DNA from: JBEVOS01 sp044226655
GTDB taxonomy: Bacteria; Pseudomonadota; Alphaproteobacteria; Caulobacterales; Aquidulcibacteraceae
Assembly: GCA_044226655.1 (NCBI GenBank)
Contig: JBGAGO010000001.1
Location: forward strand, 620,001-684,000
Direction of reading: 5' to 3'
DNA: 64,000 bases
Positions 35,180-44,553 of the stretch are shown here, piece after piece. Below the pieces are notes generated by a model, which was given only the letters and a program-made list of their open reading frames with translations, was not told where the DNA came from and ran no database searches. Within the stretch, counting starts at the first letter, position 1. Each line of letters begins with the position of its first letter. Made by a program: the position numbers and the translations under genes.

Positions 35180-35799
35180 CCTTTCGCGATCGTCCTGATC
35201 CTCTCCAACAGGTCGGCATCTTCCGGGCCAACCAAGCCGACCTTGGGATGGCGAAAGAATCCGGACTTGATTGCGCCCGCAGCCTTTAGCGCTGCGTTTG
35301 CGGCCTTGGCGGCTTCGCAGGGCTTGCCGGTTTCCGCCAGCACGATGGCGAGGACACAGTTCCAGCGAAACAGATCGACCGGAAAAACTACCTTTGCGCG
35401 ATGCTTCTTCAGCAGGTCGAGGGCCTCTCTGTATCGCTCGCTCAGCCGTTCGCGAACGATCAGGACGGGCAGCGACAGGTACGCATTGGTTACGACGTTG
35501 GGAAAGCGTTCCTCGCGCGCAAGCGCCGCCTCATAGGACGTGATCGCGCCTTCTATGTCCCGCAGCGCGATTTGCGCCGTCGCGCGATCTTCGTAGGCTT
35601 GCGCGAGATCGAAGGGCTCTTCGAGTTCGAAATATCGGCGCAACAGTTCGAGCGCGGCTTGGGGATGCGAGCGCGCCAGCGTGGACGCCTGGATCCGCAA
35701 ATATTGCGCCTTGTTGCGCGCACGCGCGAGCTTGGCGAAGAATTCCGCTTCGATGGAGGGCGACCAGTCCTCATGACGAAACCAATCTTCGCGGCTCAT
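35176..35799 (-). CDS. TPR-like helical protein
   Basis: 207 residues from the ATG at 35799. The helical repeats AALELLRRYFELEEPFDLAQ, AQIALRDIEGAITSYEAALA and YREALDLLKKHRAKV show tetratricopeptide-like spacing (about 34 residues), with a Pro-containing C-terminal part. No signal or membrane segment is seen, so a cytoplasmic scaffold is likely; partners are unknown. It lies 43 bases downstream of the SDR gene on the same strand and may be the last gene of that operon. Confidence 0.55.
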   Translation of the reverse strand: MSREDWFRHEDWSPSIEAEFFAKLARARNKAQYLRIQASTLARSHPQAALELLRRYFELEEPFDLAQAYEDRATAQIALRDIEGAITSYEAALAREERFPNVVTNAYLSLPVLIVRERLSERYREALDLLKKHRAKVVFPVDLFRWNCVLAIVLAETGKPCEAAKAANAALKAAGAIKSGFFRHPKVGLVGPEDADLLERIRTIAKG

Positions 35800-35842
35800 G
35801 CCCAGCCTCACCGAAGATCTGGTCTCGCACGAACCTCTGCGC

Positions 35843-36616
35843 TCACCACGCGCGCGTGAAGGAGATTCCGCCATCGACCGTGATCGTGGCGCCCACGATG
35901 TAATCGCCGGCCTTGGAGGCGAGGAAGATCGCGGTTCCGGCCATGTCGTCATCGACGCCGAGGCGGCGCGCGGGGATGCGCTTGGCGACGTTCTCGGCAT
36001 TGTCGCGCGCGTCGATGTTCATGTCGGAGGCGAAGGCGCCAGGCGCGATGGCGCTGACGCAAATATCGTCCTGGATGAGCTTGAGCGCCATGCGCTTGGT
36101 CAAATGGATGAGGCCCGATTTGCTGGCCTGATAGGAATAGGTTTCCTGATTGTTGGCCGACTGCCCGTCGATCGAGGCGATGTGGATCACTTTGGACGGT
36201 TTGGCCTTGCTGGCGCCGGCCTTCAACAGGCCGTGCAGGCGCTGGGTGAGGAAGAACGGCGTTTTGAGATTGAGATCGAGGACCTTGTCCCAGCCCTTCT
36301 CGGAAAAATCGTCGAACGGTTCGAGCCAGGCCGCGCCTGCATTGTTGACCAGGATGTCGAGGGCGTTGTGTTTGGTTTCATAGGCCGTCGCGAAGGCGTT
36401 AATCCCATCCAGCGAGGAGAGATCGATTGGGATGGCGTCGATCTCGCCGAGGCTCGACAGCTCCTTCACGGTCGCTTCGCATTGCGCCGCCTTGCGCGCG
36501 GTGATGGTGACCTTGGCGCCCTGCTCAAGAAAGCCGCGCGCGATCATTTTGCCGATGCCGCGCGAGCCGCCGGTGACGATGGCCCTGCGGCCTTTGAGGG
36601 AAAAGAGATCTGACAT
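35843..36616 (-). CDS. SDR-family oxidoreductase
   Basis: 257 residues. Classical short-chain dehydrogenase features: the nucleotide motif GGSRGIGKMIARGF, NNAGAAW (NNAG), the active site YSYQASKSGLIHLTKR (Tyr-x3-Lys), and GIFTRAW-type C-terminus (DGGISFTRAW). Sugar or sugar-acid dehydrogenases of this kind (for example gluconate 5-dehydrogenase) are often close relatives. Its operon mates, a GPH-type symporter (10-base gap) and a zinc alcohol dehydrogenase, favour a role in sugar-acid or glycoside catabolism. Confidence 0.88.
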   Translation of the reverse strand: MSDLFSLKGRRAIVTGGSRGIGKMIARGFLEQGAKVTITARKAAQCEATVKELSSLGEIDAIPIDLSSLDGINAFATAYETKHNALDILVNNAGAAWLEPFDDFSEKGWDKVLDLNLKTPFFLTQRLHGLLKAGASKAKPSKVIHIASIDGQSANNQETYSYQASKSGLIHLTKRMALKLIQDDICVSAIAPGAFASDMNIDARDNAENVAKRIPARRLGVDDDMAGTAIFLASKAGDYIVGATITVDGGISFTRAW

Positions 36617-36626
36617 GAAAAGCTTC

Positions 36627-38087
36627 CTATTCGGCAGGCGTTGGTGAGGGATCGCCTTCGAGGCGGCGCACGCGCTCTTCGTGCGCCTCGCGCGACACTT
36701 GATAGCCCGAAAGGCACAAGATCGAGAGGCCGAAGAGAATGATCACCGCGCCAGCATAGTAGAAGGCGAGATTGGAGAGGATGTGTGCGGGCACCTGATG
36801 CGGCTGCGCGCCCTCGGGAAAATGCACCAGCGTCAGGAGCGCGCCGGCCGCGAAAATGCCGACGCCGGAAACCGCCTTGGCGACGAAGGTGTTGGCCGCG
36901 GTCAACACGCCTTCGGCGCGGCGGCCGGTGCGCACCTCGATCTCCTCGACGATGTCGGCGATCATGGAGGCCGCGAGGATGGCGCAGGTGATGCCGGCGG
37001 CGGTGACGAGCGCACGTTCGCCCATCAGCAGCCAGATCAGCAGCGGATCGTGGTTCGGCGGGAAGAGCCCGGCCTGGCGCAGCAGGACCGGCGAAATGCC
37101 GATGCAGACCGCGAACACGAACATGGAAATGCACGCGGCCTTCTTGCCCATGAGCTTTGTGAGCGGGGTGGCGATGGCGACGGAAATGAACGTGCCGACG
37201 ACAGCCGCAACGGAGAGCGAGGCGAACTGGTTCGCGTCCAAATCCCAATAGTAAGTGCCAAGATAGATCGCGAGGCCGGACGTGATGCCCACGCCCGTGC
37301 CGGAGAACACGCCGGAGGCCAGGATCACCAGGATCGAGCGGTTGGCCAGCGTCGAAAACATTTCGCGCAGCGCCTGGATCGCCGTCATGGTGCGCGCCGG
37401 CGCCGCGCGCATGCCGGTTACGGCGCGCTGCGTGCCGATCGCGGAGATGAAAATGAGCGCGACCATCACGATCACGGCGGCGATCGAATAGGTGAAATAG
37501 CCTGCTTTGTTGAGCTGCCCCACGGGATGGGCGGCATCGGGCTTCAGGAAGACGAGGAACACCGCGACCGTCATCGCCAGCCCGCCCATCACGCCGAAGA
37601 AATAGCGATAGGAGATGAGCGCGGTGCGCTGATCGTAATCGGTGGTGAGTTCGGGCAGCAGCGCGGCGTTCGGAATTTCGTAGAGCGACAGACTCGATCG
37701 CACCAGAATGGCCGCGAAGATCAGATAGACGAACGTGCCCTCATGGCTGAGGCCGGGCGGGTTCCACAGCGCGAAATAACTGACCGCGATCGGGATGATC
37801 GCGAAATACATGAAGGGATGGCGCCGGCCGAGCTTGGAGCGCCAATTGTCCGACACTTGGCCGATCACGGGATCGATGAAGGCGTCGAGCAGCAGTGCGA
37901 TCAGCAGCGCCGTCGAGACCATCAGCGCCGGCAGGCCGAGCACCTGATTGTAGTAGATGAGCAGCAGGGATTGGAAACCCTGGTCCTTCACGCCGTAGGG
38001 AATCGAGCCCACGCCGTAGAACAGCTTGGTGGCGAAGCTGACGCGGGCCTTGGCGGGCGCGCCTTCGGCCGCAGAGAGATCAGCCAT
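36627..38087 (-). CDS. GPH-family sugar:cation symporter (MFS)
   Basis: 486 residues, about 12 membrane segments. The N-terminal FATKLFYGVGSIPYGVKDQGF, DAFIDPVIGQVSDNWRSKLGRRHPFMYFA and later QRTALISYRYFFGVMGG are hallmarks of the glycoside-pentoside-hexuronide (melibiose-type) symporters. It imports a sugar or sugar acid with Na+ or H+. Its start overlaps the alcohol dehydrogenase stop by 8 bases and the SDR gene begins 10 bases after its stop, so the three form an operon. Confidence 0.88.
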   Translation of the reverse strand: MADLSAAEGAPAKARVSFATKLFYGVGSIPYGVKDQGFQSLLLIYYNQVLGLPALMVSTALLIALLLDAFIDPVIGQVSDNWRSKLGRRHPFMYFAIIPIAVSYFALWNPPGLSHEGTFVYLIFAAILVRSSLSLYEIPNAALLPELTTDYDQRTALISYRYFFGVMGGLAMTVAVFLVFLKPDAAHPVGQLNKAGYFTYSIAAVIVMVALIFISAIGTQRAVTGMRAAPARTMTAIQALREMFSTLANRSILVILASGVFSGTGVGITSGLAIYLGTYYWDLDANQFASLSVAAVVGTFISVAIATPLTKLMGKKAACISMFVFAVCIGISPVLLRQAGLFPPNHDPLLIWLLMGERALVTAAGITCAILAASMIADIVEEIEVRTGRRAEGVLTAANTFVAKAVSGVGIFAAGALLTLVHFPEGAQPHQVPAHILSNLAFYYAGAVIILFGLSILCLSGYQVSREAHEERVRRLEGDPSPTPAE

Positions 38088-39153
38088 TGGGCGTCACCAG
38101 GATTTTGACTTCGGTTTTGTCGGTCTGCAGCGTCTTGAACGCTGCGGGCGTGGCGTCGAGCGAGACCACGCTGGTGACGATGTCGGGATAGCGCGTCTGG
38201 CCTTCGGCGAGGCGCGTCAGCGATTGCGCGAATTCGGGCGGCGTATAGCCGTAGACGAAGCGCAGCTCGATCTCCTTGGTGATGAAGATCAGCGGCTCGA
38301 TATGGTCGGTCTCCATGCAGACGCCCACCACGACGATGCGTGCGCCGGCCGGCGCTTGCTCGGCGAGGCTCTGCAAAACGCCCGGCACGCCCACGGCTTC
38401 GAAGATGATCGGCTTCTTCGGCGCCTTGCCCATCATCTGCTGCATCATGGCTTCGCCGCGCGTCATGGCGACGCCGAACTCGGTCCAGCTCGCATGCGGG
38501 GAAATCTCGGCGGGGTTGACGATCTTGTCTGCGCCCATCTTCTCGGCATAGCCGCGCCGCTCGGGCGAGAAATCGGCGGCGATGATCGGGCCGAGCCCGC
38601 GCGCCTTCAGCGATGCGATGACCGCGAGCCCCACAGGCCCGCAGCCGAGCACGAGATAGGCTTCGTTGTCACCGGGCGTCGCCATCGCGACGGCGTGTTC
38701 GCCCACGGCCAGAGGTTCGGTGAGCGCGGCATGTTCGGAGGAGAGGCCATTCGGCACCGGCACGAGCAGGCTTTCCTGCAAGAGCATTTCCTGTGCGAAG
38801 CCGCCCGGCAGGCGCGCGGAATAGCCGATGGCCTCCATGCCGCCCGCGCCGATGATGGCGGGGATCGAGCAGACGCGCGCGCCGGGCTTGAAGGCGCCGC
38901 TTGTGGCCGGGCCGTTCTCCAGCACCTCGCAGCAGAACTCGTGGCCAAAAACCATATCGGCGTTAGGGTCTGCCGAGAGGCCGCCGGCGCCTTGCGCCTG
39001 CTTCATCATGCGATCCATGTGATCGAGGGCGTGCAGGTCAGAGCCGCAGATGCCGCAGGCCAGGGTGCGCACGCGCACCAGCCCATCGCTCAGGGCGGGC
39101 AGGGCCATCTCATCGACGACCAGCCGCCCGTTCCGTTTGATCACGGCCCGCAT
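38080..39153 (-). CDS. Zinc-dependent medium-chain alcohol dehydrogenase
   Basis: 357 residues. The catalytic-zinc region GICGSDLHALD and the GHEFCCEV motif (catalytic Cys/His/Glu), plus the cofactor motif LGCGPVGLAVIASLK, mark an MDR-superfamily enzyme. The four-cysteine structural zinc lobe is not visible, so it may bind only the catalytic zinc. It is first in the operon with the GPH symporter and SDR; possible substrates are polyols, sugars or other alcohols. It is divergent from korC. Confidence 0.87.
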   Translation of the reverse strand: MRAVIKRNGRLVVDEMALPALSDGLVRVRTLACGICGSDLHALDHMDRMMKQAQGAGGLSADPNADMVFGHEFCCEVLENGPATSGAFKPGARVCSIPAIIGAGGMEAIGYSARLPGGFAQEMLLQESLLVPVPNGLSSEHAALTEPLAVGEHAVAMATPGDNEAYLVLGCGPVGLAVIASLKARGLGPIIAADFSPERRGYAEKMGADKIVNPAEISPHASWTEFGVAMTRGEAMMQQMMGKAPKKPIIFEAVGVPGVLQSLAEQAPAGARIVVVGVCMETDHIEPLIFITKEIELRFVYGYTPPEFAQSLTRLAEGQTRYPDIVTSVVSLDATPAAFKTLQTDKTEVKILVTPNG

Positions 39154-39446
39154 TCTTCCTCCCTGCCGGCGTCGCTTATTGTGCGCCGTTTCAGCTATCC
39201 TGAGACCCGTGACCCCAGGGAACGCCAGAGGCTTTTTCGAGGCAGGCGGGGGCGCCGGTCAATGCCGCCCGTCGATCTTCGCTGCACTGCAACCGAAGGA
39301 AATGCTCAGGTGTGAAGCGTTGCGCACTGGCGCGGCGGCGAGGAACTGCCTAACATTTCTACATAGGCGCGGCTCGGGGAGGGCGTGCGCGCAGCCTCTT
39401 ACATCCCCTCACCCGCGATAGCCGGGACATTAGGGAGACGATCGCT
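39154..39446. other. Divergent intergenic region, alcohol dehydrogenase / korC
   Basis: 293 bases between two divergent operons. I see no reading frame of substance. It must hold both promoters; AACATTTCTACATAGG (39352-39367) is the most A/T-rich patch on the korC side. A ribosome site AGGGAG precedes the TTG start of korC. Confidence 0.35.
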
Positions 39447-41255
39447 TTGGAGCCCACCAACATCCGGGCGCCGGATTACTTCCACAAAGTCGTCGATTGC
39501 CAATATGCGTGCCCCGCGCACACGCCTGTGCCCGAGTACATCCGGCTGATCGCCGACGGCCGCTACAGCGACGCATACATGGTCAATTGGGTGTCCAACG
39601 TCTTTCCCGGCGTGCTGGGGCGCACCTGCGATCGTCCGTGCGAGCCGGCGTGCCGACGCGGACGCGTGGAAGAAGAGCCGGTCGCGATCTGCCGTCTGAA
39701 GCGCGTCGCGGCAGACAACAAGGACGCGAGCGTCGCCGCGATGATGCCGGCGCCGGCCGCGGCGAAGAACGGCAAGAAGATCGCCTGCATCGGGGCGGGG
39801 CCTGCTTCGCTCACGGTGGCGCGCGATCTGCTGCCGCTGGGCTACGAGGTGCACGTCTATGATGGCGACAAGAAAGCCGGCGGCTTCATCCGCACGCAGA
39901 TCCCGCGCTTTCGCCTGCCCGAAAGCGTGATCGATGAGGAGGTGGGTTACATCACGGCGCTGAAGCCCGTGATGCGCCTCGGCGAAAGGGTGGAAAGCCT
40001 CAAGGCGCTGCTGGCGCAGGATTACGACGCGGTGTTCGTCGGTTCCGGCGCGCCGCGCGGGCGCGATCTGGATATTCCCGGCCGCCAGGAGGCGGCGGCG
40101 AACATCCATATCGGCATCGATTGGCTGGCCAGCGTCTCCTTCGGCCATATCGATAAGATCGGCCGGCGCGTGATCGTGCTGGGCGGCGGCAACACCGCGA
40201 TGGATTGCTGCCGCACCTCGCGCCGTCTGGGCGGGGAGGATGTGAAAGTCATCGTCCGCTCCGGCTTCGAGGAAATGAAAGCGTCTCCCTGGGAGAAGGA
40301 AGACGCGATGCATGAGGACATCCCGATCATCAATATGCGCGTGCCGAAAGTGTTCACGCATGAGGGCGGCAAGCTGACAGGCGTGACGTTCGAGGTCGTG
40401 GCCGCCGTGCATGATGAGAAGGGCCGCCGCAAGCTGGTGCCCACGGGCGAGCCGGACGAGCATTATCCCTGCGACGATGTGCTGGTCGCCGTCGGCCAGG
40501 AGAACGCCTTCCCGTGGATTGAGCGCGATATCGGGCTTGAGTTCGACGAATGGGACATGCCCAAGGTCGATCAGATCACGATGCAGGCGACCAATCCGAA
40601 AGTGTTCTTCGGCGGCGATGCGGCGTTCGGGCCGAAGAATATCATCTGGGCCGTCGCGCATGGCCACGAAGCGGCGGTCTCGATCGACGCCTTCGTGCAT
40701 GGCCGCAGCGTGGCCGATCGGCCGCCGCCGAACGTGACGCTGTTCTCCCAGAAAATGGGCATCCACGAATGGAGCTATGACAACGACATCTCCAACGAGG
40801 ATCGCTTCAAAGTGCCGCTGCGCGAAAAGGAAAAGGCGCTGCGCGATGTGAAGCTCGAAGTGGAATTGGGCTTCGATCGCGCGGTCGCCTATCGCGAAGC
40901 GATGCGCTGCCTGAACTGCGACGTGCAGACCGTGTTCACACGCTCGGCCTGCATCGAATGCGACGGCTGCGTCGATATCTGCCCGATGGATTGCATCTCC
41001 TTCGTCGAGAACGCGCCGGAAGCGCAGCTGCGCACGCATCTGACGGCGCCGGCGGAGAACGCCTCCCAGGCGCTCTACGTCTCCGATCAATTGCCCACCG
41101 GCCGGGTGATGGTGAAGGACGAAGACGTCTGCCTGCATTGCGGCCTCTGCGCCGAGCGCTGCCCCACCGGCGCGTGGGACATGCAGAAATTCCTGTTGAA
41201 CACGGCCAAAACGCTGGACGCCTGCGGCGCGCCCGAGCGCGTTGCGGCGGAGTAA
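39447..41255 (+). CDS. korC: KorC-type FAD/NAD(P)-binding subunit of 2-oxoacid:ferredoxin oxidoreductase
   Basis: 602 residues from a TTG at 39447 with AGGGAG about 9 bases upstream. Domains: N-terminal GltD-like cysteine region (CQYACPAHTPVPEY, CDRPCEPACRRG), FAD Rossmann (CIGAGPASLTVARDL), NAD(P) Rossmann (VLGGGNTAMDCCRTSRRLG), and two C-terminal [4Fe-4S] motifs (CIECDGCVDICPMDC and CLHCGLCAERCPTGAW). This is the KorC/BzdV-like flavoprotein that couples ferredoxin-type electrons to NAD(P). It is followed by korA and korB with tight spacing. The symbol is by homology of layout. Confidence 0.85.
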   Translation: MEPTNIRAPDYFHKVVDCQYACPAHTPVPEYIRLIADGRYSDAYMVNWVSNVFPGVLGRTCDRPCEPACRRGRVEEEPVAICRLKRVAADNKDASVAAMMPAPAAAKNGKKIACIGAGPASLTVARDLLPLGYEVHVYDGDKKAGGFIRTQIPRFRLPESVIDEEVGYITALKPVMRLGERVESLKALLAQDYDAVFVGSGAPRGRDLDIPGRQEAAANIHIGIDWLASVSFGHIDKIGRRVIVLGGGNTAMDCCRTSRRLGGEDVKVIVRSGFEEMKASPWEKEDAMHEDIPIINMRVPKVFTHEGGKLTGVTFEVVAAVHDEKGRRKLVPTGEPDEHYPCDDVLVAVGQENAFPWIERDIGLEFDEWDMPKVDQITMQATNPKVFFGGDAAFGPKNIIWAVAHGHEAAVSIDAFVHGRSVADRPPPNVTLFSQKMGIHEWSYDNDISNEDRFKVPLREKEKALRDVKLEVELGFDRAVAYREAMRCLNCDVQTVFTRSACIECDGCVDICPMDCISFVENAPEAQLRTHLTAPAENASQALYVSDQLPTGRVMVKDEDVCLHCGLCAERCPTGAWDMQKFLLNTAKTLDACGAPERVAAE

Positions 41256-41259
41256 TCAC

Positions 41260-43092
41260 GTGGACTTCAAGACTGCGACCAACGATTTCGTCGTCAAATT
41301 CGCCAACGTGAACGGATCGGGCTCTGCGAGCGCGAACGGCATGTTCGCGAAAGCCGTGTTGCGCATGGGCGTGCCCGTGGGCGCGCGCAACATCTTCCCC
41401 TCGAACATCCAGGGCCTGCCGACCTGGTATGAAGTGCGCGTCTCGGAGGCCGGCTATCTCGGCCGGCGCGGCGGCGTCGATCTGATGTGCGCGTTCAACC
41501 CGCAGACCTGGGATCAGGACGTGAAGGAGATCGAGAGCGGGGGCTTCCTGCTTTACGATTCCACCAAGCCGATGCCGCAGACGAAATTCCGCGACGATAT
41601 CCTCGTCGTCGGCGCGCCGTTGACGGAGCTGTGCAACGCCGCCTTCACCGATCCGCGCCAGCGCCAGCTATTCAAGAACATCTGCTATGTCGGCGTGCTC
41701 ACCCATCTCATCGGGCTCGACATCGACGTGGTCGAGCAGCTGATCTCGGAAGAGTTCAACGGCAAGGAGCGCCTCATCGCGCCGAACCGCCAGGCGCTGC
41801 ATCTCGGCCGCGACTACGCGGAAGAGAATTTGAAGCCGCTGCCCCTGCGCCTGCGCAAGGCCGATAAGGTGGGCGACCGGATTTTTGTGGAAGGCAATAA
41901 CGCGGCGGGCCTCGGCGCCGTCTATGGCGGCGCGACAGTGTGCGCCTGGTATCCGATCACGCCGTCCACCTCGCTGGCCGAAGCCTTCACCGCGCATTGC
42001 GCAAAATTCCGCACCGATCCCGTCACCCAGAAGGGCCGCTATGGCATCGTGCAGGCGGAAGACGAAATCGCCTCGATCGGCATCGTGATGGGCGCCGGCT
42101 GGAACGGCGCGCGCGCCTTCACCTGCACGTCGGGGCCGGGCGTGTCGCTGATGACGGAGTTCATCGGGCTTTCCTATTACGCCGAAATCCCCGCCGTGAT
42201 TTTCGATGTGCAACGCGGCGGGCCTTCGACGGGCATGCCCACGCGCACCCAGCAAGCCGATCTCTTGTCGGCGGCCTATGCCAGCCACGGCGACACCAAG
42301 CATCCGATGCTGTTCCCCGGCGATCCGAACGAGTGTTTCTCGATGGGCGCGCAGGCCTTCGATGTCGCGGACCGGCTGCAGACCACGGTGTTCGTCATGC
42401 TCGATCTCGATATCGGCATGAACGAATGGCTGGTGGCGCCGTTCGCGTGGGACGATTCCAAGAAGCTCGATCGCGGCAAGGTGCTGACGGCCGAAGAGCT
42501 CGACGCGGGAAAGACTCTGGCGCGCTATCTCGATGTGGACGGCGACGGCATCGGCTATCGCACCTATCCAGGCGTGCACGAGAACGGCGCCTACTTCACG
42601 CGCGGCTCCAGCCACGACGCCTATGCGCGCTACAGCGAAGCCGGCGATGTCTACGCCGCCAACATGACGCGCCTGCTCGGCAAATGGGAAACAGCGAAGA
42701 AGCTGGTGCCCTCACCGGTGACGCGCGAGGCCAAGAAGCGCACGCCCGATGGCGTGATCTATTTCGGCTCCACCAGCCCCGCGATGGACGAAGCGCTCGA
42801 TGCGCTCGCGGCCAAAGGGCTCCATCTCGACGCCATGCGGCTGCGCGGCTTTCCGTTCGCGGACGAAGTGTTCGAGTTCATCCGCGCGCATGAGCAGGTG
42901 TTCGTGGTCGAGCAGAACCGCGATGCGCAATTGCGCAGCCTGCTCGTCAATGAAGGCGGCGTGCATCCCGCGCGCCTCGTGCCCGTGCTCCATTTCGACG
43001 GCACGCCGATCACGGCGCGCTTCATCGTCGGCGCCATCGAAAGCCGTCTCAAACCGCCCGAACCCTCGCGCATCAAAGAGGTCGCGAAATGA
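41260..43092 (+). CDS. korA: 2-oxoacid:ferredoxin oxidoreductase, fused gamma-alpha subunit
   Basis: 610 residues from the GTG at 41260 (GGAG 8 bases upstream). The N-terminal about 200 residues are the gamma domain (GSGSASANGMFAKAVLRMGVPVG); the alpha domain begins near 220 and has CAWYPITPSTSLAEAF, the YPITPS pyruvate/oxoacid-binding motif, and FTCTSGPGVSLMTEFIGLS. This is the 2-oxoglutarate:ferredoxin oxidoreductase form with fused gamma and alpha. It uses TPP in the beta subunit to decarboxylate 2-oxoglutarate to succinyl-CoA. It overlaps korB by ATGA (43089-43092). Confidence 0.92.
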   Translation: MDFKTATNDFVVKFANVNGSGSASANGMFAKAVLRMGVPVGARNIFPSNIQGLPTWYEVRVSEAGYLGRRGGVDLMCAFNPQTWDQDVKEIESGGFLLYDSTKPMPQTKFRDDILVVGAPLTELCNAAFTDPRQRQLFKNICYVGVLTHLIGLDIDVVEQLISEEFNGKERLIAPNRQALHLGRDYAEENLKPLPLRLRKADKVGDRIFVEGNNAAGLGAVYGGATVCAWYPITPSTSLAEAFTAHCAKFRTDPVTQKGRYGIVQAEDEIASIGIVMGAGWNGARAFTCTSGPGVSLMTEFIGLSYYAEIPAVIFDVQRGGPSTGMPTRTQQADLLSAAYASHGDTKHPMLFPGDPNECFSMGAQAFDVADRLQTTVFVMLDLDIGMNEWLVAPFAWDDSKKLDRGKVLTAEELDAGKTLARYLDVDGDGIGYRTYPGVHENGAYFTRGSSHDAYARYSEAGDVYAANMTRLLGKWETAKKLVPSPVTREAKKRTPDGVIYFGSTSPAMDEALDALAAKGLHLDAMRLRGFPFADEVFEFIRAHEQVFVVEQNRDAQLRSLLVNEGGVHPARLVPVLHFDGTPITARFIVGAIESRLKPPEPSRIKEVAK

Positions 43093-44144
43093 CCTACATC
43101 ACCAAGCCCCGCATGCATCACCCCGAGCTGCGCACCAATGCGCGCGGGCTCACGCGGCGGGATTACGAAGGCAAGATCTCAACGCTGTGCGCGGGATGCG
43201 GCCACGATTCAATTTCCTCGGCGATCATCCAGGCCGTGTTCGAGCTCGATCTTGAGCCGCACCGCATCGCCAAGATGAGCGGCATCGGCTGTTCGTCGAA
43301 AACGCCGGACTATTTCGTCGGCCAGGCGCACGGTTTCAATTCGGTGCACGGACGCATGCCGTCCGTGCTGACGGGCGCGAATTTGGCGAACCGGGAGCTG
43401 CTCTATCTGGGCGTCTCGGGCGATGGCGATAGCGCTTCGATCGGCCTTGGCCAATTTGCGCATTCCGTGCGCCGCGCCGTGAACATGACCTACATCGTCG
43501 AGAACAACGGCGTGTACGGGCTGACGAAGGGCCAATTCTCGGCGACGTCGGACAAGGGCTCGAAATCCAAGCGCGGCGTGGAAAATCACGATTCGCCGAT
43601 CGATCTGGTGATGCTCGCGCTGCAGCTCGGCGCCACCTTCGTCGGCCGCTCGTTCTCAGGGGACAAGACCCAGCTCGTGCCGCTCATCAAGGCCGCGCTG
43701 ATGCATCCCGGCCCGGCATTCATCGATTGCATCAGCCCGTGCGTGGCGTTCAACAACCATGTCGGCTCGACCAAGAGCTTCGACTATGTGCGCGCCCACA
43801 ACGACGCCGTGAACCGGCTCGATTTCATCGCGACGCGCCAGGAGATCACGGCGGAATATGCGCCGGGCACGGTCACCGAGGTCACCCAGCATGACGGCTC
43901 GGTGCTGCGCCTGCGCAAGATCGCCGAGCACTATGATCCGACCGATCGCATCCAGGCCATGGGCTATCTGCAGGAGCGCGCCCGCGCCGGCGAGATCGTA
44001 ACGGGGCTTCTCTTCGTCGACGCCGATCCGCAGGACATGCACGCCCATCTCGGCACGGTCGACAAGCCGCTCAACGAATTGGGCGATGGCGACCTCACCC
44101 CCGGCGCCAAAGCCCTCGACGCCATCAACGCCGGCTTTCGCTGA
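43089..44144 (+). CDS. korB: 2-oxoacid:ferredoxin oxidoreductase, beta subunit
   Basis: 351 residues. The TPP-binding signature is GVSGDGDSASIG with the downstream ENNGVYGLTKGQ segment; CAGCGHDSISSAII near the N-terminus binds a [4Fe-4S] cluster together with KIAKMSGIGCSSK. No ferredoxin domain is fused. With korA it makes the alpha-gamma/beta core for 2-oxoglutarate; pyruvate or branched-chain oxoacids cannot be excluded from sequence alone. Its 3' end overlaps the convergent VOC gene by 20 bases. Confidence 0.92.
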   Translation: MTYITKPRMHHPELRTNARGLTRRDYEGKISTLCAGCGHDSISSAIIQAVFELDLEPHRIAKMSGIGCSSKTPDYFVGQAHGFNSVHGRMPSVLTGANLANRELLYLGVSGDGDSASIGLGQFAHSVRRAVNMTYIVENNGVYGLTKGQFSATSDKGSKSKRGVENHDSPIDLVMLALQLGATFVGRSFSGDKTQLVPLIKAALMHPGPAFIDCISPCVAFNNHVGSTKSFDYVRAHNDAVNRLDFIATRQEITAEYAPGTVTEVTQHDGSVLRLRKIAEHYDPTDRIQAMGYLQERARAGEIVTGLLFVDADPQDMHAHLGTVDKPLNELGDGDLTPGAKALDAINAGFR

Positions 44145-44553
44145 GCGCCGGAAAGTTGAGTTCGATCGCGATTCCGGAAGGGTCGGTGACAAACACTTGA
44201 TGCAAGCCCAGGCCGGGCACGGCGCGTTCGATATAGGGGACGGCCCTAGCGTCGAGGCGCGCTTGCATCGCCGGCCAATCGTCTGCCGCGAACGCGATGT
44301 GATCGAGTGCGCCGGCGCCGGTTTGCGCGTCTCGGGCGCCAAGATAGCGCGCGAGCGCCGGATCGGCGGGGTCGTCGGCGATCAGATGCACGAGGCCGTG
44401 CTCGCTTTCGTCTTCGCCGGCATAAAGCCAAAGGCCCGGGAAACCGAAGGGCGGGCGCGCGCCCACGCGCAAGCCAAGCGCCTCGGTATAGAAGCGGCGC
44501 GCGGCCTCAAGATCGCGCGTGCGCACGGCGTAGTGCGCGAGCTTAGCGAGCAT
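44125..44553 (-). CDS. VOC-superfamily (glyoxalase/bleomycin-resistance fold) protein
   Basis: 142 residues. The vicinal-oxygen-chelate pattern is clear: LAHYAVRTRDLEAARRFYTEALGL, LVHLIADDP, ALDHIAFAADDWPAM and VTDPSGIAIELNF. Metal ligands His (AHYAV), His (LDHIAF) and Glu (IELNF) are in the right places. Possible roles are glyoxalase, dioxygenase or binding protein. It overlaps the OYE gene upstream by one base (TGATG), so the pair is co-translated. Confidence 0.85.
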   Translation of the reverse strand: MLAKLAHYAVRTRDLEAARRFYTEALGLRVGARPPFGFPGLWLYAGEDESEHGLVHLIADDPADPALARYLGARDAQTGAGALDHIAFAADDWPAMQARLDARAVPYIERAVPGLGLHQVFVTDPSGIAIELNFPALSESRR

